Assembly: GCA_024304885.1 (NCBI GenBank)
Contig: JALJOM010000003.1
Coordinates: forward strand, 2,782,043-2,846,042
Length of the DNA stretch: 64,000 nucleotides
From: Beijerinckiaceae bacterium
GTDB taxonomy: Bacteria; Pseudomonadota; Alphaproteobacteria; Rhizobiales; Beijerinckiaceae
Direction: 5' to 3'
Under the pieces are notes generated by a model. That model ran no database searches, had not been told where the DNA came from, and was given only the letters and a program-made list of their open reading frames with translations. Both the position numbers and the translations under genes were made by a program. Positions 1-7,452 of the stretch are shown one piece after another; positions within the stretch are counted from its first letter, which is position 1, and each line of letters begins with the position of its first letter.

Positions 1-1
1 C

Positions 2-400
2 GGCAACGGCATGTTCTATTCCGCCGGCAATCTCGCCGAGACGGCCAAGGTCGGGCTGCTTTTCATCGATTTCCTGACGCCGAACCGTCTGCGCGTTCAG
101 GGCGAAGCAAAAATCCTGCGCGACCCCGCGCTCGCCGCCTGGCCGGGCGCACAATTCGTGATCGGCGTCACGATCGAGAGTGTCTGGGTCAATTGCCCGC
201 GTTACATTCACCGCTACGAGAAAATCGAGGACTCGAAGTACCTGCCCGACTCCGACGGCAACGCGCCGCTGCCGAGCTGGAAGCGACTCGATGTGGCTCA
301 GGACGCGATTTCGCCTGCGGATCGCGCTCGTGTCGCGACGGCCGGCGGAGCCATCGACCAAGCCGCCTACGGCGCGCTCGTCGCGAAAGGCGAGGCATAG
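2..400 (+). CDS. Pyridoxamine 5'-phosphate oxidase-family (FMN split-barrel) protein, 5' truncated
   Basis: C-terminal 132 residues of a protein whose start lies before the window. The reading frame is open from the first bases (codons for G-N-G precede the first visible Met). Motifs such as GLLFIDF and RLRVQGEA match the flavin-nucleotide-binding split-barrel family related to PdxH, where this strand region packs against FMN. A later segment (ESVWVNCPRYIHRY) resembles the conserved Asn-Cys-x-x-Tyr region of the family's uncharacterised bacterial members. It may be an FMN- or F420-type oxidoreductase; the substrate cannot be told. It is followed by 215 bases without a gene before argB, so it is probably a separate unit. 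Confidence 0.75.
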   Translation, partial: GNGMFYSAGNLAETAKVGLLFIDFLTPNRLRVQGEAKILRDPALAAWPGAQFVIGVTIESVWVNCPRYIHRYEKIEDSKYLPDSDGNAPLPSWKRLDVAQDAISPADRARVATAGGAIDQAAYGALVAKGEA

Positions 401-615
401 GTGCACGCCGCGGGTCTCGATCGCTTCACGCCCTCGCCGAGGCGTCCCCCGCGGGGCGTGACCGGCTGCGCGGATCGCGCTTCATGCCTCTGTCACAAAA
501 TTCCTGCGGGATTTGGTTCCCTCCGGCCCGGAAAAGGCGCTAAGCAGGCCGCGTCCGCGAGGCCTTCCGATCGACGGGGAGCATCGACCACGCGGCGGAG
601 CCCGACCTCGCACCC

Positions 616-1500
616 ATGACCGAGACCAGCACGAAGAGCCCGGAGGAGCAGGCCCAAGCCCAGGCCGCGATCCTCATGCAGGCGCTGCCGCACATGCTGC
701 GCTACGACGATGCGATCGTCGTCGTGAAGTACGGCGGCCACGCCATGGGCGACACGACGGTTGCACGCAACTTCGCCCGCGACATGGTCCTGCTCGAGCA
801 GTCCGGCGTCAATCCGGTCGTCGTTCACGGCGGCGGGCCGCAGATCGGGGCGATGCTCGCCAAGCTCGGCATCAAGTCCGAGTTCGCCAACGGCCTGCGC
901 ATCACCGACCGCGCCACGATCGAGATCGTCGAGATGGTTCTCGCCGGCGCAATCAACAAGCAGATCGTCGGCTTCATCAACGCCGAGGGCGGCCGCGCGA
1001 TCGGGCTCTGCGGCAAGGACGGCAACATGGTAACCGCCGCCAAGGTCGCCAAGCCGAACGACGAGGTGGACCTCGGGTTCGTCGGCGAACCGGCGAAGGT
1101 CGATACGACCGTGCTCCATCAGCTGCTCGGGCGCGAGCTGATCCCCGTCCTCGCCCCGATCTCTCAAGGCGCCGACGGCGAGACCTACAACGTCAATGCC
1201 GATACCTTCGCCGGCGCGATCGCGGGCGCGCTCGGCGCCAAGCGGTTACTCCTCCTGACCGACGTCCCCGGCGTCCTCGACAAGGAGGGCCGGCTCATCG
1301 AGGAGCTGCGCGCCGACCAAATCCATGCGCTCATCGCCGACGGCACGATCACAGGGGGCATGATCCCCAAGGTCGAGACCTGCATCTATGCGCTCGAGCA
1401 GGGTGTCGAGGGCGTCGTCATCCTCGACGGCAAGATTCCGCATGCGGTGCTCGTCGAGCTCTTGACCGATCACGGCGCCGGCACTTTGATAACAAGGTGA
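616..1500 (+). CDS. argB: Acetylglutamate kinase
   Basis: Full-length 294-residue amino-acid kinase that phosphorylates N-acetyl-L-glutamate, the second step of arginine biosynthesis in the cytosol. The N-terminal KYGGHAM lysine/glycine loop (near residue 37), the VHGGGPQIG substrate loop (near 74), and the [15 protein letters not shown] and LLLTDVPGV segments of the nucleotide-binding half are all present, and the length is normal for the family. The ATG start follows a short N-terminal extension typical of alphaproteobacterial ArgB. The stop overlaps the GTG start of the next gene by four bases (GTGA), implying translational coupling. In many Rhizobiales an engB gene precedes argB; here the upstream gene is a flavin split-barrel protein. 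Confidence 0.97.
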   Translation: MTETSTKSPEEQAQAQAAILMQALPHMLRYDDAIVVVKYGGHAMGDTTVARNFARDMVLLEQSGVNPVVVHGGGPQIGAMLAKLGIKSEFANGLRITDRATIEIVEMVLAGAINKQIVGFINAEGGRAIGLCGKDGNMVTAAKVAKPNDEVDLGFVGEPAKVDTTVLHQLLGRELIPVLAPISQGADGETYNVNADTFAGAIAGALGAKRLLLLTDVPGVLDKEGRLIEELRADQIHALIADGTITGGMIPKVETCIYALEQGVEGVVILDGKIPHAVLVELLTDHGAGTLITR

Positions 1501-2312
1501 CCAAGGCACTCGCTTTCCCGGTTCCGACCGCGGACTTTCCCGAGGCGCGCGACGCCGCAGCGCCCGAGGCCGAGAACAAGCGCGTGCGCGACGCCTCCTC
1601 TCGAATCGATACCTTCGCTCGAATCGATACCTGGGTCTTCGACCTCGACAACACGCTCTATCCACCGGGCTGCGATCTCTGGCCGAGGATCGACGCGCGG
1701 ATCACCTTGTTCATGGGTCAATTGTTCGGGCTCGACGGGATGTCGTCCCGCGCGCTCCAGAAATATTACTATCAGCGCTACGGCACGACATTACGCGGGC
1801 TCATGGAGGAATACGGCGTGAGCGCGGAAGAATTCTTGCGGTTCGCGCATGATATCGACCGCTCGTCTCTCGTGCCGAACCCGTTGCTCGCCGCGGCGAT
1901 CTCGAGCCTGCCCGGCCGCAAGCTCGTTTTCACCAACGGCTCGCGTGACCATGCGGAGCTGACCGCTGCCGCGCTCGGGCTCGGCGGCTTGTTCGACGCT
2001 ATTTTCGACATCGCCGAGGCGGGCTTCGTGCCGAAGCCAGCGGCCGAGAACTATGCGCGCTTCTTCGACAAGCACGAGGTCGATCCGGCCCGTTCCGTCA
2101 TGTTCGAGGATCTCGCGCGCAATCTCGTGATCCCGCACGAGCGCGGCATGACGACGGTCCTCGTCGCGCCGAAGCCCGGTCAGGCGGACCATCGCGAGCC
2201 CTTCGAGCGGATGAGCGAGCTTGTGCCGCCGCATATCGATTTCGTGGTGACCGAGCTCGAAGCCTTTCTCGTCGAGGTCGGCGCCGCGCGCACTCGCGCC
2301 GACGGGGCGTAG
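1497..2312 (+). CDS. HAD-family pyrimidine 5'-nucleotidase-like hydrolase
   Basis: 271-residue haloacid-dehalogenase enzyme of the SDT1/pyrimidine 5'-nucleotidase group that usually sits next to argB in Rhizobiales. Motif I is DLDNTLYP (nucleophile Asp and acid Asp), motif II is the T-N-G-S segment (FTNGSRDH), motif III includes a Lys in VPKPAAENY, and motif IV is the acidic FEDLARN. The GTG at 1497 is the only start that keeps the motif-I region plus the preceding linker; the next Met is inside the cap domain. It overlaps argB by four bases. The linker before motif I carries an 18-base tandem duplication ([12 protein letters not shown]). The family dephosphorylates small nucleotides; the true substrate is unknown. 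Confidence 0.88.
   Translation: MTKALAFPVPTADFPEARDAAAPEAENKRVRDASSRIDTFARIDTWVFDLDNTLYPPGCDLWPRIDARITLFMGQLFGLDGMSSRALQKYYYQRYGTTLRGLMEEYGVSAEEFLRFAHDIDRSSLVPNPLLAAAISSLPGRKLVFTNGSRDHAELTAAALGLGGLFDAIFDIAEAGFVPKPAAENYARFFDKHEVDPARSVMFEDLARNLVIPHERGMTTVLVAPKPGQADHREPFERMSELVPPHIDFVVTELEAFLVEVGAARTRADGA
1601..1636 (+). repeat. 18-base tandem duplication inside the HAD gene
   Basis: Two adjacent units beginning TCGAATCGATACCT at 1601 and 1619 encode RIDTF-A and RIDTW-V just before HAD motif I. In-frame, so the protein simply gains six residues in its N-terminal linker. Confidence 0.7.
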
Positions 2313-2405
2313 CCGGCCTGATCCCCCGCTTGCGCTCGCACCCCGGTTCCGATAGGCCCCGCGACGAAATTACCGCTTCGAACGCCTTCGACGAAAGACG
2401 AACCC

Positions 2406-3263
2406 ATGACCCATACCGCCCTCGAAACCCTCGTCGAAGCCGCCTTCGAGGATCGCGCAAATATCGATGCGCAGACACAGGGCGATATTCGCAAGGCGGT
2501 CGAGGCGACTCTCCACCTGCTCGACGAGGGCAAGCTCCGCGTCGCCGAGAAAATTCCGGACGCGACGGGGCCGGGCTCCTGGAAGGTCCACCAATGGATC
2601 AAGAAAGCCGTGCTCCTGTCGTTTCGCCTGAACGACATGACGGCGATCTCCGGCGGCCCGGGGGGCGCCACCTGGTGGGACAAGGTGCCGTCGAAGTTCG
2701 AGGGCTGGGGACCGGCCGAGCACGCCGCGGCCGGGTTTCGCTCGGTGCCGAATTGCGTGGTGCGCCGCTCGGCCTATATCGCCCCGGGTGTGGTGCTGAT
2801 GCCCTCCTTCGTCAATCTCGGCGCTCATGTCGATAGCGGCACCATGGTCGATACCTGGGTGACGGTCGGGTCCTGCGCCCAGATCGGCAAGAACGTGCAC
2901 CTCTCCGGCGGGGTCGGCATCGGCGGCGTGCTCGAGCCGCTCCAGGCCAATCCCACGATCATCGAGGACGAGTGCTTCATCGGTGCGCGCTCGGAGATCG
3001 TCGAGGGCGTCATCGTCGGACAAGGGGCGGTCGTGTCGATGGGAACCTTCATCTCCGCCTCGACCAAGATCATCGACCGCGCCACGGGGCAGATCCATGT
3101 CGGCTACGTGCCGCCCTACTCCGTCGTGGTCTCCGGCAACATGCCCGGCAAGCCGCTCCCCGACGGCTCGCCCGGCCCCTCGCTCTATTGCGCCGTGATC
3201 GTGAAGACGGTCGATGCGCAGACCCGCGCGAAGACCGCGATCAACGAGCTCTTGAGAGATTGA
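2406..3263 (+). CDS. dapD: 2,3,4,5-tetrahydropyridine-2,6-dicarboxylate N-succinyltransferase
   Basis: 285-residue left-handed beta-helix acyltransferase of the succinylase branch of lysine/diaminopimelate synthesis. It transfers succinyl from succinyl-CoA to tetrahydrodipicolinate. The N-terminal helical domain (about 1-100) contains the [17 protein letters not shown] substrate-binding segment. Hexapeptide repeats ([30 protein letters not shown]) cover roughly 115-225. Length is standard. The stop TGA shares a base with the following ATG (TGATG), indicating coupling to the DUF805 gene. It lies 93 bases after the HAD gene. Confidence 0.97.
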   Translation: MTHTALETLVEAAFEDRANIDAQTQGDIRKAVEATLHLLDEGKLRVAEKIPDATGPGSWKVHQWIKKAVLLSFRLNDMTAISGGPGGATWWDKVPSKFEGWGPAEHAAAGFRSVPNCVVRRSAYIAPGVVLMPSFVNLGAHVDSGTMVDTWVTVGSCAQIGKNVHLSGGVGIGGVLEPLQANPTIIEDECFIGARSEIVEGVIVGQGAVVSMGTFISASTKIIDRATGQIHVGYVPPYSVVVSGNMPGKPLPDGSPGPSLYCAVIVKTVDAQTRAKTAINELLRD

Positions 3264-3751
3264 TGAGCGAGCCCGCGCCCGAGACCGGCTTTCGCTTCCT
3301 GTTTCGCCAGGACCAGGGCCGGATCGATATTGGCACGTGGTGGAAGGGGACCGCTGGGCTCGCCGCCATGCTGGCGCTGCTCACGGGCGTCTGGCTCTAT
3401 CTCTCGCCCTCGGCCCATCGCGATCTCGGCTCCACGCCTTTCCTCGCCTGGTGGACTCTCGCAGCCTACGTCTACCTGTTGTTCTATGCCTTCGTCGTTC
3501 TGTTGATCGCGGTCTGCTACACCAATCTCAGCGCCAAGCGCTGGCGTGATCGCGGCCGGCCGGCCGCCTTCGCGGGCCTCCTGCCGCTGGCGGCGCTGGT
3601 CGGCGGGGCGGCGCATTGGCTGCAGCCACGTGTGGCAGAGTTCATTTCCTCGTGGTACGTGCTCGCCGCCGATCTCCTGCTCTCGGGCGTCGTCGTATGG
3701 ACCGTTGTGGAGCTCGGCTTCGACCGACCGCGGCCGAAGGGAGGGGCTTGA
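3263..3751 (+). CDS. DUF805-family inner-membrane protein
   Basis: 162-residue predicted inner-membrane protein with four hydrophobic stretches (about 34-50, 66-92, 102-116, 131-150). The start GRIDIGTWW resembles the DUF805 signature in which a Gly-Arg-Ile is followed by an aromatic pair before the first helix, and an internal N-x-x-A-K-R-W-R-D-R-G segment is also typical. Function of the family is unknown. Its ATG overlaps the dapD stop by one base, so it is very likely co-transcribed; this dapD-DUF805 pairing recurs in Rhizobiales. The usual next genes (dapE, truA) are absent here, replaced by a convergent oxidoreductase gene. Confidence 0.8.
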   Translation: MSEPAPETGFRFLFRQDQGRIDIGTWWKGTAGLAAMLALLTGVWLYLSPSAHRDLGSTPFLAWWTLAAYVYLLFYAFVVLLIAVCYTNLSAKRWRDRGRPAAFAGLLPLAALVGGAAHWLQPRVAEFISSWYVLAADLLLSGVVVWTVVELGFDRPRPKGGA

Positions 3752-3796
3752 GCGGAAGTGCGAGCCGGCACGGTCCTGAAGGACGAGGAGTCTCGA

Positions 3797-3830
3797 GGAT
3801 CCCCTTGTCGCAAGGATCCCGCTGTCGCAA
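3797..3830 (+). repeat. 17-base direct tandem repeat
   Basis: Two near-identical 17-base units (GGATCCCCTTGTCGCAA at 3797-3813 and GGATCCCGCTGTCGCAA at 3814-3830) lie in the gap between the convergent DUF805 and FAD-oxidoreductase genes. No function is evident. Confidence 0.7.
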
Positions 3831-3879
3831 ACACGAGAAGCCGGCCCCCGGCACCCGGATGCCCCGACGGCTCACCCGA

Positions 3880-5472
3880 TCAAGCGCCCGCGTCCGCCTC
3901 CGCCGGGGTTCTCGCGACGAAGAACGCGTTCACGGACAGGCAGAATTCCTTCCAGGCCGCCGCGATATCGCGCAGGATCGCCTGCATGTAGTCCCGCGAC
4001 GGCTTGTCCTCGCCCGGAAAATTCGAGAGCGCGCAAGACGTCCGATTGTACTCGATCACCGCGTCGATCAGATATTGGATGAGTCCATCGAAGGTCTTCA
4101 AGATGTCCGGCGTCAGCGCCGAGCGGCCCTTCTCGATCGGCACCCCGGCCATGTCGAAGGAGAGATGCTCGAGCTGCAACAGCGCCTCGCTGAAGACCTG
4201 CTCCATCGTCGCGACCATGGCGCGCTGGGTGACGATCTCCTTGTCCGGGCTCGCCATCAGCTTGTTCAAGTGCTTGCGATAGGCGTCGAGAATGTGCGCT
4301 TGCTGGCCGGCGACGAAGCGGCCGAATTCCGCGACGCTCGCGGCATTGTCGACCCCCGTCGCGCCACGCGGCTCACGTGCGACGGCGGGCGCGACCCGTC
4401 CCACATCGCGCACCAGGCGTCGTGCGGAATCGAGCGCGCCTTCCATATAGCCGCCGGCATAGCCCGCCGTCTCCGAGCCGCCGAAGAAGAGCTTCCCGTC
4501 CCAGAAGATCTGGCGCAGGGTGGGATTGCCGTAGTGGGGATGATCGTCCGGCGGGATGAGGTCGCGCCGGCTGCAGGTGAAGTCCTCGGTCGCCCAATCC
4601 TGATAATGCTGCTCGCCGAGCTCGAGCTCGGGGCCGAAGAGCTGCGCCATCTGGTTGCCCATGAGCATCGGGAGCCCGGCCTTGAAGGATTGGCGCAGCG
4701 ACGGCGGCAGCGCCAGGAATCCGCCGAGCGCGGCGCGGGTTCCGGTCGCGTCGCAGGCATCGAAGACCTCGCCGAAGACGGCCTGCTCGTGGGTGACATA
4801 GGCATTGCCGGAATAGCCGGCCTCGCGCCAGAGCGGGCGCTCGTAGGCGATGACGCCCTTGGCCTCGCCCGCCATCCAGGTATAGGTTTCGCGCATGGCC
4901 TCGACGAGAGTTTCGTCGAGGCTCGGCTCGAAGCGGACCTGCTCGTCCACGACGCGCGGCGGCATGGCGAGGACGACGCGGCGCGCCATGACGGTGACGA
5001 GCGCGTCGCCGTGGCGGAACTCGAGCTCGACATGATCGCCCCGGTCGATCACGACCCGCAGCGCATGGTCGAGCCGGATCACGTCGGCGGGGAGCCGCCC
5101 GGCCAGCGCCTCGATGATGGAGGCCATGCCGCCTTCGACCCGGCGCGCCCCGCCGTGGACGGATTCGGCCTCGCTCGGCACCGGCTTCTTGTCGTGATCA
5201 TGGAGCCTGAGCACGGTCCCGCCGTCGTTTTGCGGGAAGGTCACGAGGCCGAGATCGGCGACGAGCCGCGTGATGCCGGGCTGGGTGTCGGGCCAGTACC
5301 AGGTCGGGCCGAGATCGAGCCGCATCCCGGCCGTCGCGGACAGGATGGAAAGAACGCGGCCGCCGAGACGGCTGCGCGCCTCGAAGAGCGCAAAGGGCCG
5401 TCCTTGGGCCTCGAGGCCCGAGGCCAGCGCCAGCCCGCAGAGCCCGCCCCCGACGATCGCGGTTTCCAGCAT
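3880..5472 (-). CDS. FAD-dependent amine-oxidase-like oxidoreductase with C-terminal helical extension
   Basis: 530-residue flavoprotein. A Rossmann dinucleotide fold opens the protein (IVGGGLCGLALASGLE, then an acidic E and the RLGGR motif), followed by monoamine-oxidase/phytoene-desaturase-like features such as DLGPTWYWPD. Near residue 335 there is the C-terminal FAD-binding segment GKLFFGGSETA...GGYMEGAL. Residues after about 370 form an extra ~150-residue, probably all-helical domain that the standard family lacks. The ATG has a GGGAGA ribosome site six bases upstream. It follows the [2Fe-2S] ferredoxin gene by 79 bases on the same strand. Substrate unknown; an amine or other small organic donor is a guess from family membership. 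Confidence 0.8.
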   Translation of the reverse strand: MLETAIVGGGLCGLALASGLEAQGRPFALFEARSRLGGRVLSILSATAGMRLDLGPTWYWPDTQPGITRLVADLGLVTFPQNDGGTVLRLHDHDKKPVPSEAESVHGGARRVEGGMASIIEALAGRLPADVIRLDHALRVVIDRGDHVELEFRHGDALVTVMARRVVLAMPPRVVDEQVRFEPSLDETLVEAMRETYTWMAGEAKGVIAYERPLWREAGYSGNAYVTHEQAVFGEVFDACDATGTRAALGGFLALPPSLRQSFKAGLPMLMGNQMAQLFGPELELGEQHYQDWATEDFTCSRRDLIPPDDHPHYGNPTLRQIFWDGKLFFGGSETAGYAGGYMEGALDSARRLVRDVGRVAPAVAREPRGATGVDNAASVAEFGRFVAGQQAHILDAYRKHLNKLMASPDKEIVTQRAMVATMEQVFSEALLQLEHLSFDMAGVPIEKGRSALTPDILKTFDGLIQYLIDAVIEYNRTSCALSNFPGEDKPSRDYMQAILRDIAAAWKEFCLSVNAFFVARTPAEADAGA

Positions 5473-5551
5473 AGAGGTTCTCCCGAGGAATGGGTTGCGT
5501 CACGCGGCCTCGGCGTGCCGTGAAGCAAGACCCACGCCGCGTGGCCGGGGC

Positions 5552-5884
5552 TCAGCGTTGCGGGACGATGATCAGGCGCTCGACGGGAGTGCCCTCGACG
5601 AAATGCGACTGTATGATCTCGTCGATGTCCTCGGGCTTCTCCGGGTGGTACCAGATCCCTTCCGGATAGACGACCATCAGCGGGCCGGCACGGCAGAAGC
5701 CGAGGCAGCCGGAGACCGTCATGCTCACGTCCGCCAGTTGCTTGGCGTCGAGCTTTTGCGCGAGGCGATCCCACAAGGGCTGCGCGCCATTTTCCATGCA
5801 GCTCCCGCGCGGATGGCCGGGCGGCCTTTTGGTGTGGCAGGCGAAGACATGGTACTTGAAGACAACCGGCAGATCGAGAGCCAT
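5552..5884 (-). CDS. Thioredoxin-like [2Fe-2S] ferredoxin domain protein
   Basis: 110 residues with cysteines at 16, 29, 60 and 64 (C-x12-C-x30-C-x3-C), the spacing of thioredoxin-fold [2Fe-2S] ferredoxins related to NuoE and the Azotobacter FeSII/Shethna type. The SGCLGFC and GPLMVVYPEGIWY segments are characteristic of the stand-alone group. It is a probable soluble electron carrier. The ATG is preceded by AGGA at good spacing. It is the first gene of a two-gene minus-strand unit with the FAD oxidoreductase, suggesting it hands electrons to or from that flavoprotein, although this is inferred only from position. Confidence 0.85.
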   Translation of the reverse strand: MALDLPVVFKYHVFACHTKRPPGHPRGSCMENGAQPLWDRLAQKLDAKQLADVSMTVSGCLGFCRAGPLMVVYPEGIWYHPEKPEDIDEIIQSHFVEGTPVERLIIVPQR

Positions 5885-5927
5885 CGACGTTCCTATCGTG
5901 CAGAAGCGCGCACTTGGAACGATTCAA

Positions 5928-7397
5928 TTATTGTGCCGGACGCTCCGCCGGGATGGCCCCGTGGGCCGAGGGCGGCGGCCGGAGGAATTCCGCCGGGGCT
6001 TCCGGGGGCGAGCTCAGGGTCTCGAGGAAGGCGACCAACGCTTCGATGTGTTGCGGGGTCATGTCGAACATGGGACGGAACTCGATCATGGCGCTGCCGG
6101 GCCGCGGGCTCCGGTAGTGGCGGATGACCTCGGTGAGCGTGGCGAAACGGCCGTCGTGCATGTAGGGCGCCGTGAGGGCGACGTTGCGCAAGCTCGGGAC
6201 CTTGTAGGCCCCGACGAGGCTGCCGGCCTTGGCCTTGCGCGCAAGCGAGCGCAGCTCGGGGCAGGAGCGCCTCGGGCCATCGTTGTAGCGGCCGAGGCAC
6301 TTGAACTCGCCGGCGAGCAAGGGCTCGATGCCGCCCGCCCGGCCGAGGTCGGCTGCGCTGCCATCGAGCGTGCCCGTGCCGATATTGTGAAACTCTCCGT
6401 CGGTGAACAGCGGTCCGTTGTGGCACATGAGGCATTGGGCATCGCTGGACAGGAACAGCCTCAGCCCGGCCACCGCCATAGGACGGAGCACTTGCGCCGC
6501 CGCCGCCTGGTCGCCCCGCTCGACCGCCTCCACATATTTGTCGAATGCCGAGGCTCCCGGAACCAGCATGCGCTCGTAGGCGGCGATGGCCTTGCCGATG
6601 TCGGCGAAGGCACGGGTCACGGCCTCGCGCCGCGCGCGCGGCAGCCGGGTCCACGCAGCCCGGGCGTCGGCATCGCCGAGGGGACCGGCTCGCTCGGGCA
6701 GCCCGTCGAGGTCCGGCAAGGGGCCGAACACTGCCTCGTAGGCGGAGCGGTAGTCGGGGCGGCTCGCGACGAGGCGCACTGCCTCGACTCGCGTCCCGTT
6801 CATCTCGCGAGGGGCCTCGATCGGTGACAGCGCCTGCGACCACGCACTGTCGCGACGTCCATCCCAGTAGAACCAGCGGGAATATCCGAGTCCCAAGAGC
6901 CCCGGCGTATTGCGGTCGAGCTCACCGCTTGCACCTTGCCCCTTGGCGAGACCGTCCGTGAACAGCTTGCTGGGCTGATGGCAGGTGGCACAGGAAACCT
7001 GCCGGCTTCCGCTCAATGCCGGATCGAAGAACAGCCGGTGGCCCAGGGCGGCGGCGCGGCGATCGTCCGCGACCCGGTTCGAGCGATCGGGCGGAGTCGG
7101 TCCGAGGGCGCCGATCCACAACGAGCGCAGCGTCGCGCGCTCGGGCTCGCTCCACGCCGGCCTGCTTCCCGCCTGGACGGCATGCGGAGCGGGGGCGTCG
7201 GCTGCTGCGAGCACAGGCGCAGGCGGGACGCCGCCGTGATGGGTTGCACCGGCTTGCGCCGACGGGTCTGCCGGCGCGGACAGGGAACCGACGGGGCGCC
7301 CACTCGCCCTCGTGAGGGGGGCAGTCTCGGCACCGATCGAGCCGGTCCCCGCCACGATCGAGGCAGCGAGCAAGACCCGCCGCGAGGCGAAGGTCAC
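5928..7397 (-). CDS. Di-haem cytochrome c peroxidase / MauG-superfamily protein
   Basis: About 489 residues from a GTG at 7397, which opens directly into a hydrophobic export signal (VLLAASIVAG). Upstream in-frame codons exist but would overlap the preceding gene. Two c-type haem sites are visible: C-A-T-C-H (SCATCHQPSKLFTDG) and C-L-M-C-H (QCLMCHNGPLFTDG), plus the family segments GHRLFFDPALS, VPSLRNVALTAPYMHDG and TLTEVIRHY. Members reduce H2O2 in the periplasm or, like MauG, use a high-valent iron state to oxidise partner proteins. A Pro/Ala-rich tail (EAPAEFLRPPP) ends the protein. The gene lies 55 bases downstream of the copper-radical oxidase gene on the same strand, so the two are probably an operon. 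Confidence 0.87.
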   Translation of the reverse strand: MTFASRRVLLAASIVAGTGSIGAETAPLTRASGRPVGSLSAPADPSAQAGATHHGGVPPAPVLAAADAPAPHAVQAGSRPAWSEPERATLRSLWIGALGPTPPDRSNRVADDRRAAALGHRLFFDPALSGSRQVSCATCHQPSKLFTDGLAKGQGASGELDRNTPGLLGLGYSRWFYWDGRRDSAWSQALSPIEAPREMNGTRVEAVRLVASRPDYRSAYEAVFGPLPDLDGLPERAGPLGDADARAAWTRLPRARREAVTRAFADIGKAIAAYERMLVPGASAFDKYVEAVERGDQAAAAQVLRPMAVAGLRLFLSSDAQCLMCHNGPLFTDGEFHNIGTGTLDGSAADLGRAGGIEPLLAGEFKCLGRYNDGPRRSCPELRSLARKAKAGSLVGAYKVPSLRNVALTAPYMHDGRFATLTEVIRHYRSPRPGSAMIEFRPMFDMTPQHIEALVAFLETLSSPPEAPAEFLRPPPSAHGAIPAERPAQ

Positions 7398-7452
7398 GGG
7401 TCCGCCCGGTAGACGACACCGGCGGCGAAAGAACGCCGCCAGCACGTCACGC

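Noticed and set aside
3616..5523. A 635-codon open frame opposite the FAD oxidoreductase
   Set aside because: Same reason: antisense of a recognisable flavoprotein with no motifs of its own.
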